Shown: positions 44,304 to 58,139 of the stretch, in pieces
Layout of the letters: every line of letters begins with the position of its first letter
Position numbering within the stretch: the first letter of the stretch is position 1
Source of the DNA: Mimachlamys varia
Lineage: Eukaryota; Mollusca; Bivalvia; Pectinida; Pectinidae
Direction: 5' to 3'
Assembly: GCA_947623455.1 (NCBI GenBank)
Contig: OX392538.1
Location: 30,875,001-30,939,000, forward strand
Length of the DNA stretch: 64,000 nt
The notes under the pieces: model-generated
Database searches by the model: none
Told to the model about the DNA's origin: nothing
What the model saw: the letters and a program-made list of their open reading frames with translations, nothing else
Made by a program: the position numbers and the translations under genes

Positions 44304-45098
44304 AATATGGAATCCAAATGAAGTATAAAAGATATTAGATGCAAAACAAACTGGGACGTAGTAATTTATTTCTAAGTAAATCAGCAACATGACAATAAAA
44401 CTAACTCCTGGTGTTAAATTCTACTCGTTAGGTTGGTTTTCTAATCCTAACTTTTATGTTTCTCTTCCTTTTTTGCTGCCCCTATGTACAGTATTTAGGC
44501 ATCTAATCTCTATTTCTGTAAAACACAACGGATGACAACAGGTCACATATACATGTATATATCAGAAGAGTGAATATCTGCTTATTATTATATTCAGAGG
44601 TAATATAGTCCATGAAAAGTTTTTTTCTAATCTATGACATCAATACTGAAATAGTATTGAGCTAAATATAATAAACAAGCTTTGGACGTTTCAGCTTATA
44701 AAATCGTGATCTTGGTAAGACGTGCATATACCAAACCTAATCGAAATTTATTCTTAAACAAAAATACTGACATCATTTTTGTGACTTCATTTGTCATATA
44801 GGACAAAGGTCGTTACACAAAATACACAAACATATAGATTGAATGGACAAGGCTTGCGTTGTGACATGACCCATACGTAAATAAGTAACTAATTAGTATT
44901 CATAGATGATTTCGTTTTACCAATCATATTATTTCCAAAGGTATCCTTTCGGTAACAATCTTATCACAAAAAAAAATAATGCCAGGAAGCGACAGCCGTT
45001 TTTCTGACTCGTGAAACCTATGCTACGTTAACGTATACTACGTTGCTGTTCGTGAAATCATGACACACTTACTTATAAAATTTTAGCAAAATCGAACA

Positions 45099-46442
45099 AT
45101 ATACAATAAATAATACATATACAGTTGTATCATATATAATTCTTAAGAGTTCGCAGGAGCTGCCTTATCAGGCGCTAACTACTTGTCCTATACCACCTTG
45201 CTAATATCTCCATATGCGTGTGTATGTATGAATATGTATGAATAATACTAAATCGACAAAATCTGACGTTTCCGAAAGCATTAATTCAATACATTTATAG
45301 ATAGACTACTGTAGAACCTAACCTAGCTTGTTCATAGGGGGTCGAAACTTTGTTTCACTTATAACCTAGTCTCTTTTACCTTAACAGCGGTCTCTAGAAC
45401 AATTTTCTACACGTAGTGTAGTTTAGGATGTTATCCATTCCTTGATTGAAACAAACGTTGGTTGATGATAGTGTCATTTGTTCTTGAGTTTAGAATTAGT
45501 GCTGAATTATCTAACTAAATGCATCAGTTACGGAAGGCATGACATATCGCTATTGTATTTACCTTTACTGCAATGCATTATGGAGTCTTAATAATACATA
45601 TTATCTGTGGGAAGAGAGACTCAGTAGATTTTTAGGAAAAAACTGTTAAAGGAGGAGAGGAAACAATCTATATTTGATATACCTATCTTTTGTGTTAACA
45701 AATGGAACACAGCATCCATGTTTTTTAAAGTGAATAAAAACGTTGATACAATTAATATAATACGTACAACGTTTTTTTCTGGCCATGAGTTAGGACTTAT
45801 TAATTTTAGTATGGATATATTGATCAAACCCTGATTTTACGTTTGTGAAAGTGAACATTGTCATACTATATGCAGTGCCTCGTTATGTTTGGTGTCCTTT
45901 GTCACCAAGCGATACAAGACTTAAGGCTAATCCGGTCTAATTTGGAGTACCCCGCACTGATTTGTTTTGGAACCTAAAGCAGCACTAGAACATTAAGTAC
46001 TGACAAAATGATACACGTTCTAATATTGTATTTCACAATGTCTTAAATTCGCAAGTGCTGAAACACAAGCTTCTGGAATAAATCAAGTGGTTTTACAAAT
46101 GTACATACAAGCAACACATGGATTAGTCGTTCATAAAATTTAAAACAGAAGACGATTACTCCCCCGGAACACCAGTATCATTATCTACTTAAATCGATTT
46201 CGAGTTCGGATTATGGTTATGTTGACGTTTCGGTTTTCTCTAATTATCTTTATTTTGGTAACCATTTCATCGTGAGCAGTAAATAAATAATAAATAAATA
46301 GAGAATACCAAAGTGTCACCAAAACCATAATCCGAGCTCAAAATCATTTAAACAAGAAACAAAATATCAACACAGGAAATATTCACATGGATACCTTTGT
46401 AAGGATACAAGATAATAAGACAAGGTGTCTTAATAACTTAAA
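45099..46442 (+). repeat. Partial third copy of the duplicated segment
   Basis: From ATACAATAAATAATACATAT to GTGTCTTAATAACTTA this matches 37925-39190 only. It starts abruptly after the end of copy 1 and stops abruptly where copy 2 begins. It shares with copy 2 a ~70-bp stretch (near 46005-46085, CTGAAACACAAGCTTCT) that copy 1 lacks. Confidence 0.88.
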
Positions 46443-49400
46443 TTAATGGCCGGAAGATATTGGACTTTGGCGTAAGGGTGGTCAGTTTCAGGATGCAAGT
46501 ATTCAGACAGTTAATGATTGAAAAAAATGTGAATTAAACATCTCGATAGCAAGCTGTCATGTTTTTATCAGTGTTAGTTTTTTAAACATTCACAGATAGT
46601 ATATGGCTCACATGGGCGTTTTTTGTGTAAGCCCGGATGTTTTAAGAACGTCACGTGACAGGTTAATTATATTTTATGTAAATGTTGTGGCATTGATCAG
46701 TATCGTTTATTTTACATTTAAATGAACGGTTAACAATGTGTATTTGCGAAATATGATACCGTTATTGATCGACAAACTCCAACTTCTACATATAATTAGC
46801 GTCAACGAGATAATTTTGAACGATACAATTATTCAAAATAAAAAAGGAAAATATGTAAAAGTAATTAAAATAAATAAATCAAGAATGCATATAACGTTCT
46901 GTCGTTGGTTTGTTCAAATTGTTTGTTTGTTGGTGTTTTTTAAGTCATTTCCGTTAAAACGATTTTGCGGCCGGCAGTTTTGCTGCATTTTCCTGTTATT
47001 TCAAAATGTGATGCAGGCACAATGAGTAAACTTCCGGATATGGTCTAATGATCTTTTTTTGTCATGTTGCCAGGTCATGTTAGTTATCCTAACGGGATAT
47101 ATATCTTCAAAAAGACCCGAACGAAGCCAACAGGTACTGTTTAGGTGAAGTAGGTGGGGTACGCGCTTTTTCGGTCCTGGCGGAGTAATACATTGTTTAC
47201 AACAGTGTATCGTTAACGTTGTTTACACTAATGTACTTAAGAACTACACACGTTAAACAGCAGTTTTACATGCCAATGAGTTATTCCAGCATCATATCGC
47301 AGATAACTTTAATAATACAAATAAGAATATACAACATTTGATATAGCGCCCTATCTAGCTAACATAAGCCACTCTTAAGTGCTTTACAGTACATAGATAT
47401 ACAATTCTTATACAATCAATAATACATATACAGTTATATCATATACAATTCTGAAGAGTTCGCAGGAGCTGCCTTATCAGGGGCTATCTACTTGTCCTAT
47501 ACCACCTTGCTAATATCTCCATATGCGTGTGTATGTATGTTTGTGTGCTGGAAATGAATACTACTTAATCGACAAAAACTGACATTTCCGAAAGCATTAA
47601 TTCAATACATTTATAGATAGACTACTGTTAGACCTCACTTGCTCATAGGGGGTCGAGACTTTCTTTCACTTATAACCTAGTCTCTTTTACCTTAACAGCG
47701 GTCTCTAGAACAATTTTCTACACGTAGTGCAGTTTAGGATGTTATCCATTCCTTGATTGAAACAAACGTTGGTTGATGATTGTGTCATTTGTTCTTGAGT
47801 TTAGAATTAGTGCTGAATTATTTACCTGAATGCATCAGCTACGGAAGGCATGACATATCGCTATTGTATTTACCTTTACTGCAATGCATTATGGAGTCTT
47901 AATAATACATATTATCTGTAGGTAGAGAGACTCAGTAGATTTTTAGGAAAAAACTGTTAAAGGAGGAAAGGAAACAATCTTTATTTTATATACCTATCTT
48001 TTTTGTTAACAAATAGAACACAGCATCCATGTTTTTTAAAGTGAATAAAAACGTTGATACAATTAATATAAAACGTACAACGTTTTTTTTTCTGGCCATG
48101 AGTTAGGACTTATTAATTTTAGTACGGATATAGATTGATCAAACCCTGATTTTACGTTGTGAAAGTGAACATTGTCATACTCTGCAGTGCTTCATCATGT
48201 TTGGTGTCCTTTGTCACCAAGCGAAACACCCGACTTAAGGTTAATCCGGTCTAATTTGGAGTACCCCGTACTGATTTGTTTTGGAACCTAAAGCAGCACT
48301 AGAACATTAAGTACTGGCAAAATGATACACGTGCTAATATTGTATTTCACAATGTCGTAAATTCGCAAGTGCTGAAACACAAGCTTCTTGAATAAATCAA
48401 GTGGTTTTACAAATGTATATACAAGCAACACATGGATTAGTCGTTCATAAATTTAAAACAGAAGACGCTTACTACCCCGGAACACCAGTAGCATTATCTA
48501 CTTAAATCGATTTCGAGTTCGGATTATTGTTATGTTGACGTTTCGGTTTTCTCTAATTATCTGTATTTTGGTAACCATTTTATCGTGATCAGTAAATTAA
48601 TCAAAACGAAATAGATAATACCAAAGTGTCACCAAAACCATAATCCGAGCTCAAAATCATTTAAACAAGAAACAAAATATCAACAAAGGAAATATTCACA
48701 TGGAGACCTTTGTAAGGATACAAGATAGTAAGACGAGGTGTCCTAATAACTGCAATAAAGACGTTAAACTACCAAACTAACCAATCAACGATCATGTCAG
48801 ACCAGCTGGTATCTTGAGACAAGATTATATTGTATTGATAACTTATACTTGCCACTTAATGAAAGGGAGATAACTACTTAATTAACTATTGTCTGTTTTT
48901 TTCTATTAAACAAGTTGATTACTGTAACATACAATTAATAATACTTTAGTCTTTTAGGGTAGTACTGTACTACCATCACAATGGTTAAATACATTACTCA
49001 TACCATGGTATAAGATAAAGTAATTGTAAAATAACAAATGTTACATTAATTGTATTCAATAGTATTATAGGTGTATTCGGATTTGTTTCTCTGTGTTCTA
49101 CCACACTGATCTCTGACGGTATGAACACGTGAACTGCGACAATTAGAGAGTTGCAGCAACCAGGTAGGCATACACTTAGGATCATTATTGATTTGAAATA
49201 CTATTTTTAGTGTGTTTACGATGGATGTACTCATCGTTGACAATAGAAGACTAGGGCCAGCCACGCAAAAATTCATTCTTGCAATATATAGATATCGATT
49301 CGAAAGGTTGAAATAAGGGAATTTTCATCCAGCAAATGTACAACATAAACCTAAAGGAGTTGCCTCCCTTGGGATAATTAAATCAGAAAATACAAAAGCT

Positions 49401-49564
49401 TCAACAAATCAATAATCCGAACTCGTTTGAATAAGTTTGATGCTTACCCCATGTTTACCTCCAATAATAAAGGTGATCGGGTTTTTCCTGTATGACATAT
49501 CTACTGTTTATTGTGAGGGTGACAGCATACTTTTCGTCTGGTATTTATGAAACAGCGTTTTTAT

Positions 49565-50330
49565 GCTTCCCGGTAAACTCTCCTCAATCAACAGATGATT
49601 TTATAATTAAAACAGAGAGTATGTTTTAAAAAAATTGATTTTCTGATCAGTCTTGAGCACCCCCTCTTTGTTAAGTTCAGAGGACAGATTTCCCAACAGA
49701 CTGTTGGCATTCCGATGGAAACTAACTGTGCACAATATTTTTGGCTGACTTTGTTTGGTTTTCATGCAAGGCTTGATTTGTCGAGGGGCTTATCAGGACG
49801 GGTAACAAAACGTTGCCAAATCTTACAATTTCTCGTTCATGTTGTCTATAAACAAAATGAAGTTTGATGACCCAGTTAATCGTTTATACACTACTAAATT
49901 TGAGGTTCAATTCACAATATAATCTTCTACATCAGCTTCTTACCTTGATTTTTACTTAAACTATTACAAACACTGGCAGCTTACTACTAAGCTGTATGAT
50001 AAACATGACGATTTCGATTTCCCGATCGTAAAAAATCCCTATCTTGATAGTAACATCCCTGCTGCATCGTCATATGTTGTTAACAAGTCGCAGCTGATTA
50101 GTTTTTCTAGCTCTGATTATCGAGATTGTCGAGATAAATGTCAGCTGCTGACGAACAATCTCGAGGGATTCGAGAGATGCAGGTTGATGAAGACTATGGG
50201 CATGTTTTATGGTCGCATCTTTATCTCGTCAAGAATTATTCTGTATCTTTGTGTGATATGACGGTGGACGTTTTTGACTATGTTTATAAGTGTGCTTCCT
50301 TGTTGTAATTGACAATAACGACTCTCAAAA
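49565..50330 (+). pseudogene. Decayed reverse transcriptase (copy 2)
   Basis: Duplicate of 40085-40765, with the same GIPMETNCAQ and KLYDKHDDFDFPIV landmarks (about 49705 and 49989) and its own further small indels. It was already dead before the duplication, because most stops are shared. Confidence 0.75.
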
Positions 50331-50704
50331 AAGATTCTTATTTTGAAGATTGTTGTTAACTTGGATGTGACCAAGAATGACATGGTGGGTGTTGTCGATA
50401 AAGCAGAAGACGCTTAATCTTCACTAGTACTTTTACGAGGGTATCCATGAAGATCTTTCCTTTGTTCATATTTTGCCTCTAAATTAACTGATTATGAGTT
50501 CAGATCATGCTTATTAGACGCTTTTGTATTATCTGATTTTGTTTTTTGACTCTAACACACACGATGGAATTACGGTTTAGTTTTAAGTTTGCATTATGGA
50601 AAAGCTTGTTAACTTTTAGATATAAACATTTTCATTTTGCTTTTGATTAGACATCATATCTTCATCTAAATTTATGGAAATAGTAAACACACTTATTTAA
50701 TTGC

Positions 50705-51210
50705 GTGTAGGGCGTAACAACTGTACCTAGTGCCCTCATTACATGATCGTAGAAGGCAACCCAACTTGGGATTCTAATCTTTTCCATTCTTTCTTAACAA
50801 TTTTCTCCTTCCTAATGTCTCCCTTGACACAACCTCAATTCTGCCGGCCTTTATTTGAGCGTTCGCCCCTATGAGAAAGGCTATTGGTTCTGTCCGTGGA
50901 CGAGACATACCAGAGTCTCTAACATTTGTAATTACTACGCCCTGCTTAACACTCAGTATTGTGGGAGTGGAACGACAGGTTCACCCGTTATCAGTGTAAT
51001 GTGACCAGGTTGGATTTGCTGCTTGGGGCCTTCGGCAGTATATGTCAGTGCGGTAGCACTATAAATAGGCAAAGGATCCGGACTATCACAAGAAGGCTTA
51101 CACGAGCATACCGCAACCTCCCAAATACACACCCTCTCAATACACACGCCCACATCGCCTACGTCTGGAGGTCATCCTTAAATTCCCCTGGCTGGTAATA
51201 GCACGTTAAA
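50705..51210 (+). mobile_element. ~530-bp SINE-like repeat, duplicate copy
   Basis: Same element and flanks as 41113-41640, carried by the segmental duplication. GAGACATACCAGAGTC and the CCTTAAATTCCCCTGGCTGG tail are present. Confidence 0.8.
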
Positions 51211-51532
51211 ACATTTAACCAACCAGCCAACTTATTTAATTAGCGACGGAGTTTTGCATTACAATATCCTTGTAATATACAGAGAAGATTCAGTCAGACT
51301 GAACAAAAAGACAAAAAGAAAACCGTTTTTTGAAATACATATAGTGTTTTAAGAATAACTGTCTTAAATATTTTTGTTATTATTTTTTTGTATTTATCAA
51401 GATAGTGTATTTATCTTCCCTTGAACAAGCCATTTCAAAGCCCTAAAAACTAAATGATATCACATATCTTACCAATACTTAGTAGGACAGGAAGCAATCT
51501 GTTGAGCATGTCGATGAAATAGTAGCATCCGA

Positions 51533-52397
51533 TTTCCCCTCAAATTCACTGTGGTATAGTGATATCAACAGTTTGATAAGCAGTCCCCTCAAATTCACTG
51601 TGGTATAGTGGTATATACAGTTTGGTTAGTAGTCCTCTCAAATACACTGTAGTATAGTGGTATCTACAGTTCGGTAAGTAGTCCCCTCAAATACACTGTA
51701 AAAAAAGTATAGTGGTACCTACAGTTCGGTAAGTAGTCCCTTTTAATTACACTGTTTGGTATAGTGGTATCTACAGTTCGGTAAGTAGTCCCCTCAAATA
51801 CACTGTAGTATAGTGGTATATACAGTTCGGTAAGTAGTCCCCTCAAATACACTGTATTATAGTGGTATCTACATTTCGGTAAGTAGTCCCCTCAAATACA
51901 CTGTAGTATAGTGGTATCTACAGTTCGGTAAGTAGTCCTTGTAGTTATACTGTGGTGTAGTAGTACCTACAGTTCGGTAGGTAGTCCATTTTAATTAAAC
52001 TGTTTGGTATAACGGTATATACTTTTCGGTAAGTAGTCCCTCAGGTAAACTGTGGTGTAGTGGTATCTATAGTTCGGTAAGTAGTCCCCTTTAATTACAC
52101 TATTCGGTGTAGTGGTATCTACTTTTCGGTAAGTAGTCCCTCAGGTAAACTGTGGTGTAGTGGTATCTACAGTTCGGTAAGTAGTCCCCTATAATTACCC
52201 TGTTTGGTATAGTGGTATCTACAGTTCGGTAAGTAGTCACGTCAGATTCACCGTGGCATACATAGTAGTGATATCTGCAGTTCTTTTAGTAGTCCCCCAG
52301 TCACACGGTGGTATAGCGATATCAGTAGTTTGGTAAGTAGGTCCCTCTGTTATACTGTGATATTTTGCTATCCGCAGCTTGTTAAGTAGTCCCCTCA
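51533..52397 (+). repeat. ~49-bp minisatellite, copy 2
   Basis: Same unit as 41950-42562 with about four or five more units near 51540-51900, including one interrupted by AAAAAA at 51700. Confidence 0.93.
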
Positions 52398-54925
52398 GTG
52401 ATATGCAAATCAGACATACAGATGACACCATTGGTTGTTACGTGTATTAACGGTTGCTATATACAAAAAAAAAAAATACCAAAGTGTCAACAAAACCATA
52501 TTCCGAACTCAAAATCGAAAAATGAAATTACACTATACAACTTGTTGAGGATTACAATTTCTTCCTTCGTTTCTGTATTATAAACTGGAAAAATCAATTT
52601 GTTAATTATCCACCCTGGGAATTTATCATTGCAACTATGAATAAGTGATAAACGTTGTATGTATAATAGCAAACGGTAGTTTGGTTAAGAGATCAAATTG
52701 CTTCATAAAATGAAAAATTCATGATGTCTACCATTACACTGTTGAATTCAATGCTTTTGATTACCTCATAGTTTGGTCAATAACGCAACTGAAAATTCAA
52801 AAAGCACTATTTTAACATGCCTATTTTATTTTCCCGAGTTATGGCTTAGATCAGGAGAGTCGCTAAATGTATAGACGTCAAAATTGACAGTGTGTCCGTT
52901 TGACGCTAGTCTCAAATCTTATACGTACAGTTGTCGTGTACAAATGACAATACTCTGTGTTTCCTTGTTCCTGCTGGCTTGCAAAGGCAACAAGATAATT
53001 TGGTGTGTTTTATTTTATGTTTAGCTTGTTATGATACATGACAGACGTGTTTCCATTAAATGCTGGTAAAATCATTATCAATTAGTTAAAAAGTAGTATT
53101 TGTATGTGTTCCGGGTTGCAACTCAATTATTCATCATTACTAGATTGCTGTGGTGTTACAAATTGCATTGCAACACTGCCGAGTACACATTTTGCATTAT
53201 ATGAACTATTTGTTTCAAAATTGTCTAATTTCGCTGCGTTTTATTTTCGTCAATGTAACCAATAAACCGGCGACTAAAAATGATAGGAACACTTGTGAAC
53301 TCATTACCAAATATTTATTAAGACTTTTGGAAGTAGTTACTGATGTGTTGTCAATTTGTCAATGTGTATTTATCAGAACGTATCGAATTGGAAACCAAAA
53401 TCAACCCAAATTATTGACCTGCATTGCAACGAGTGATATAGTGTGTAAGCATCGCAACAACATGGGACGTACTTAACATTTTAGCTATGCATTTTTTTTT
53501 TAAATTAAAGCTTTGGTGTTAAATTCTTCAAAGGAGTATTGCTATAATTACAGATGTCGAAACTGACCGTGTGTCTGTGGGACTCAAGCGTTAACAAACA
53601 GCAGAGGGTTTAACACTTCCAGAGCTTTATTTGTTTCTAGGAAAATAGCATCCAATACAGATGACATAACACACACATATGCTGCACCTTTTGAATTAAG
53701 TAATAGCAACAGTATGCCGAAAACATTAATTAAATTGCATCATACAGCTGTTTCGTCCTCCTAGGATGCTGGAGGCCAAAAGTTGGAAATCCAAAATTTT
53801 TAAACTAATGTAAAATTAGAAGGATCAGGTGCGAAAAACTTAAATTTATGAATAAAGAATTAAAACTAAGCTAAGCCTGTGTTCCACGAAAATCTGTATA
53901 TTTTATACCGTGGCACTACTCAAATAAGATATATGTGGCTATGGAGGCTCCAGAAAACCTCGGGACTAAAACATCCACCAGCAGAGTCTGTCACTCTTAT
54001 AATAAAAGATGACGAAACACACACATACGCTTCACATTTTACATTAAGTTATATATAAAGTATGACGAAATAAATTCATAAAACTGCACCATACTGCTAT
54101 TTCGTCCTCCTAGGATTCGTCAGTGGTGATGTTAGAGGCCAAAATATGGAATCCAAATGAAGTATAAAAGATATTAGATGCAAAACAAACTGGGACGTAG
54201 TAATTTATTTCTAAGTATATCAGCAACATGACAATGAAAACTAACTCCTGGTGTTAAATTCTACTCGTTAGGTTGGTTTTCTAATCCTAACTTGTATGTT
54301 TCTCTTCCTTTTTTGCTGCCCCTATGTACAGTATTTAGGCATCTAATCTCTATTTCTGTAAAACACAACGGATGACAACAGGTCACATATACATGTATAT
54401 ATCAGAAGAGTGAATATCTGCTTATTATTATATTCAGAGGTAATATAGTCCATGAAAAGTTTTTTTTTAATCTATGACATCAATACTGAAATAGTATTGA
54501 GCTAAATATAATAAACAAGCTTAGGACGGTTCAGCTTATAAAATCGTGATCTTGGTAAGACGTGCATATACCAAACCTAATCGAAATGTATTCTTAAACA
54601 AAAATTTGTGTGACTTCATTTGTCATATAGGACAAAAGTCGTTACACAAAATACACAAACATATATATTGAATGGACAAGGCTTGCGTTGTGACATGACC
54701 CATACGTAAATAAGTAACTAATTAGTATTCATAGATGATTTCGTTTTACCAATCATATTATTTCCAAAGGTATCCTTTCGGTAACAATCTTATCACAAAA
54801 AAAATAATGCCAGGAAGCGACAGCCGTTTTTCTGACTCGTGAAACCTATGCTACGTTAACGTATACTACGTTGCTGTTCGTGAAATCATGACACACCTAC
54901 TTATAAAATTTTAGCAAAATCGAAC

Positions 54926-56831
54926 AATACTTTTCGACCAATCAGAACGCAGAGTCTGTATATGGTAGCAATTGTAGATGTGCAACTGCGCAAGACTTCG
55001 TTTGGATCGCGTAGACACCCACCCCAATACGCATGTGATGTTTCATTGAGAAAACCGACGTACACCAAACGGTGGAGGAAGAATAACTTGTACTAATTGT
55101 AATGAGGGACCATTACAGAAGTACCTCAACCCACGCAGTTTCGTTCGAAGTGCTGAAACAAGCCGATATACCAAATTACATAACGATGTATAACTTTCGA
55201 CCGATCAGAGGTCAGGAAATGGCGACTTTCTTGTTTAATGATAACAAGAGACACATACACACACATTTGGAGTACAATCGGACTTTATCTGACCAGAGGC
55301 CAGGGAATGGCGGCCATATTGTTGAATCTTGAAATCTAGATTGCGGTTGTGTTTATAGATTCATGTTACACATACATACCAAAATACATCCAAATCAGGC
55401 AACATCTTAATTTCAACCAATCGGAAGTCTTTCTGTCGGCAGCCATTTTGTATCTAAAGATGAGTCTTTTTTGGTGAATTTGATAGAACATCATATGAAT
55501 AGACTTTCCAAGAAGTTTCATTTAAATTATGGTTTCAGAAGGAAACAGGCCAGGAAATGGCTGCCATTTGAATTTCGTGACAAGACATGCATACTGCACA
55601 CCTGGTGAGACCAACCATAATCTGTGTAAAGTTATATAAGTGTCGCTAAAATAGTTTCTGAGAATAGGTTCTGACACACAAAAGAATCTTATTATTTCAG
55701 TATCTAAACTACATTACTACACCTACACCAAACCGCCAATAAAACAGTTATATACATATACATGTTACACAATCGCTAAAGGGGTAAAGATATGCAAATA
55801 AAAATATAAAATAGTCGTTCGGTATTATGAAAACATATAACCAACGATTCACTACTGTTCCCAAATACAATTTCTAGTTACATCTAAGTCTATTATTATG
55901 ATCAGCATCATAACATTATCGTCTCAGGGGACCAGATAATATGTACATAGTTAAAATGTGATAAATCTATTACAGTCTATACATCGGTAATTTATACTAA
56001 TTTAGTACATCACGTGACTGAATGCTGCCTTCCCATTGGCTATACACATGGATACTATACTCACCTGGGAGCTATCAAACTTGACTCGATGGTCAACGTG
56101 AATCTATTATGACGTCACTATTACACAAAAACTCGTTTTGTTTCGGCTCAGGCACTATTCCATCCCTCAACAATACTATAAGGCAATAGTGCCCTCTCAA
56201 CTTAATAGATAAATGGTTAATTATTGTCTAAATTGTGTATGGCAACGTAAATGTATATTCAATTGGAACCTGCCGAAGGACATCATATCAAAAGGCTGAA
56301 ACTTGTGACATCTGTTTTGCTATGTCTTGTACAATTATGTAGTAATATATACACAAAGACAGCAACACAGCTCCGCCCTTTCAGACAGACAGTCTGTGTA
56401 TTTTACACACAGTCAAACGGTAAATACGTAATCACAAAGGCACAGATTTTTCAACTTCAGCTTGTCCTGGATGCAGTATATACGTATCTCGTCTCACTAA
56501 CGGAGAGTTCCCAACACACGGGAAGTAACTCCAGTGGTCATAACCACAATTCTATTATCGATACACAAAGGGAAATGCTCAGTTGTCTCCCCCTGTTCCC
56601 CTGAAAAAATGTCAAAGAAGTATTTAAGGAACGCTGTTAAAAGTAATTTGATCGGATAGGGGTAAATTAACCATACTAATGGCAAAGTTGGTATATACCT
56701 TTGGAGATCGTATACAAATTACATATCAAAGCCCGTATCGTAGATGGTCCAATTACAATGGTTTAATGTATACTTTGCCATAGAAACACCTTTAACATGA
56801 CTTCTTCCCGGCATTTCGGATGTGAGTTGAA
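54926..56831. other. Downstream of locus B, repeats but no gene recognised
   Basis: Four loose units at about 54930-55600 share (C/G)CCAGG(A/G)AATGG(C/T)GGCCAT or AGTCTTTCTGTCGGCAGCCA-like words, a diverged dispersed repeat. A - strand ATTAAA at 56762-56767 lies about 65 nt after the locus B stop and is a candidate polyadenylation signal. The frame 56251-56604 has no recognisable domain. Confidence 0.45.
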
Positions 56832-57043
56832 TTAGTACTGGCATAGGTAAGCCATTTTCGTTAAGCATGGCACATCGTTCAACCTATAATTTGATTGAAC
56901 GTTAACACAGTCTTCGTCGAAACCGCTCGGTTCCCCTGAACTCCAAAGTGCACTGGTCAACGACAGGGTTTGACCGTTACTCATTTTATAGTTGTGGTTG
57001 TTGTCGAAGTCCTCGCCATCAATCCACACTGGGACGAAGGCAT
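56832..57043 (-). CDS. Locus B: C-terminal CTLD exon
   Basis: A 212-bp last exon on the - strand. Acceptor GACTATTTAACAG, entered in phase 1, stop TAA at 56834-56832. It encodes AFVPVWIDGEDFDNNHNY, KMSNGQTLSLTSALWSSGEP, EDCVNVQ and YRLNDVPCLTKMAYLCQY. Core Trp, the three closing cysteines and LND are present; EPN is replaced by EPS. The frame continues open upstream of the acceptor for 11 codons from an ATG, but length and phase match the other two loci only from 57043. This supports the splice start. Confidence 0.87.
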
Positions 57044-57194
57044 CTGTTAAATAGTCATAGAGTTGTATTAGTTTCACATTTCCTGAAAAGAGTTGAACAA
57101 ATATAAAATTTGTTTTTATTATTTTGTTTTAAATTTTGGTAGTTAGTGATTTGATTATTATAAATAACGTAATTCAACTGGTACTATTAGTGAC

Positions 57195-57322
57195 ATAGTT
57201 TGTTAGTGACCTGATATGGAAAAATATCGAGTCTAAAAAAATTGTATCAGGTCACTCAAATCCGAACCTGATACATGTTTTTGTCAGACCCAATATGTTG
57301 ACGTATCAGGTCACTAACAATC
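57195..57322. mobile_element. Small foldback in locus B intron 2
   Basis: TTGTTAGTGACCTGATA at the left and TATCAGGTCACTAACAA at the right are exact inverted copies (about 17 bp). TATCAGGTCACT occurs once more inside. A 125-bp non-coding element. Confidence 0.75.
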
Positions 57323-57824
57323 TGTGAAACGAATTTATCCTGCTGAAGGTTTATTCCCGTGTAACTAATTCAAAAACAAACATGAGCTAACATGAACATA
57401 GAAATGCCCCAACGTTCCCGCCAACCTCACCTCATCAAACGTGGGCCTTTTCGCTTAAATAAGTTTTCAATATTCAAGCCGCTTTCTCGTTGCATCTCAA
57501 AAAAAGCGGTTAGGAGCAGCATTTATATTTATTGACCCGATACGGGCGACGAAAATGTCATGTGACGTTGTTTTAACTAATGGGATAGCGATTATTTTTG
57601 CCATTAGCGGGATAAATCATATATGTAGCATAAGTTGATAGTCCTTAAATACTAAGGGCATTCAAAGGGGTTAATTACACACAGAACAAAATGCATACTC
57701 ACCTGGTTTATTTTATGATATTCACAATGGACATTTTGGACATTTTGGACATTTGGACAACTACAGTTGCTTTGTCGCATGATAAATAGGTTTTTACTTC
57801 CTTACATTTGCCTTTTTTGTGCTT

Positions 57825-57975
57825 AATAAATCACTTGATCAACCGGTGCTTATAACCATATGAAAGATCCTTGCACGTGATATAATACAGTGTATATTAC
57901 ACGTCGATTATTGTCTTGTAATGTAATAAACATGTATTTGATACTTTTTAACGGTTGAATTGATCAAGTGACCTT
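57825..57975. mobile_element. Second small foldback in locus B intron 2
   Basis: TCACTTGATCAACCG and CGGTTGAATTGATCAAGTGA are inverted, and the centre contains ACGTGATATAATACAGTG/TATATTACACGT, itself palindromic. No coding content. Confidence 0.6.
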
Positions 57976-58139
57976 TACCCTACAATTTCGTCACGTGATG
58001 AATCGCTGTTTTTTACACTATGTATTGCACTGGACGCAACATATTTTCAAACCCCCCTAAGACTACATAAACTATCTTTGAACCTACTACCAAATCAAAG
58101 ATGAAATATACTGAGGAAGACATAATACGAATGTTGATT

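Larger units (their letters stand above)
37130..45098 (+). repeat. Segmental duplication, copy 1 (~8 kb)
   Basis: The sequence from TAATGGCCGGAAGATATTGG at 37130 through TTAGCAAAATCGAACAAT at about 45097 recurs collinearly at 46443-54925 with scattered substitutions and small indels. It includes a decayed reverse transcriptase, the ~530-bp SINE-like repeat, a 49-bp minisatellite and two GTCCTAGGAGGAC repeats. No host gene was recognised. Confidence 0.92.
46443..54925 (+). repeat. Segmental duplication, copy 2 (~8.5 kb)
   Basis: Collinear with 37130-45098. It is longer mainly because of a ~180-bp insertion at 47041-47222 (GTCTAATGATC ... ATCGTTAAC), the ~70-bp stretch near 48325-48400 and a longer minisatellite. 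The reverse-transcriptase relic (49565-50330), retroelement 3' end (50388-50545), SINE-like repeat (50705-51210) and minisatellite (51533-52397) are in the same order as in copy 1. Confidence 0.92.

Noticed and set aside
56251..56604. 117-codon ORF downstream of locus B.
   Set aside because: No recognised domain, no family support and no splice context. Left as unassigned.
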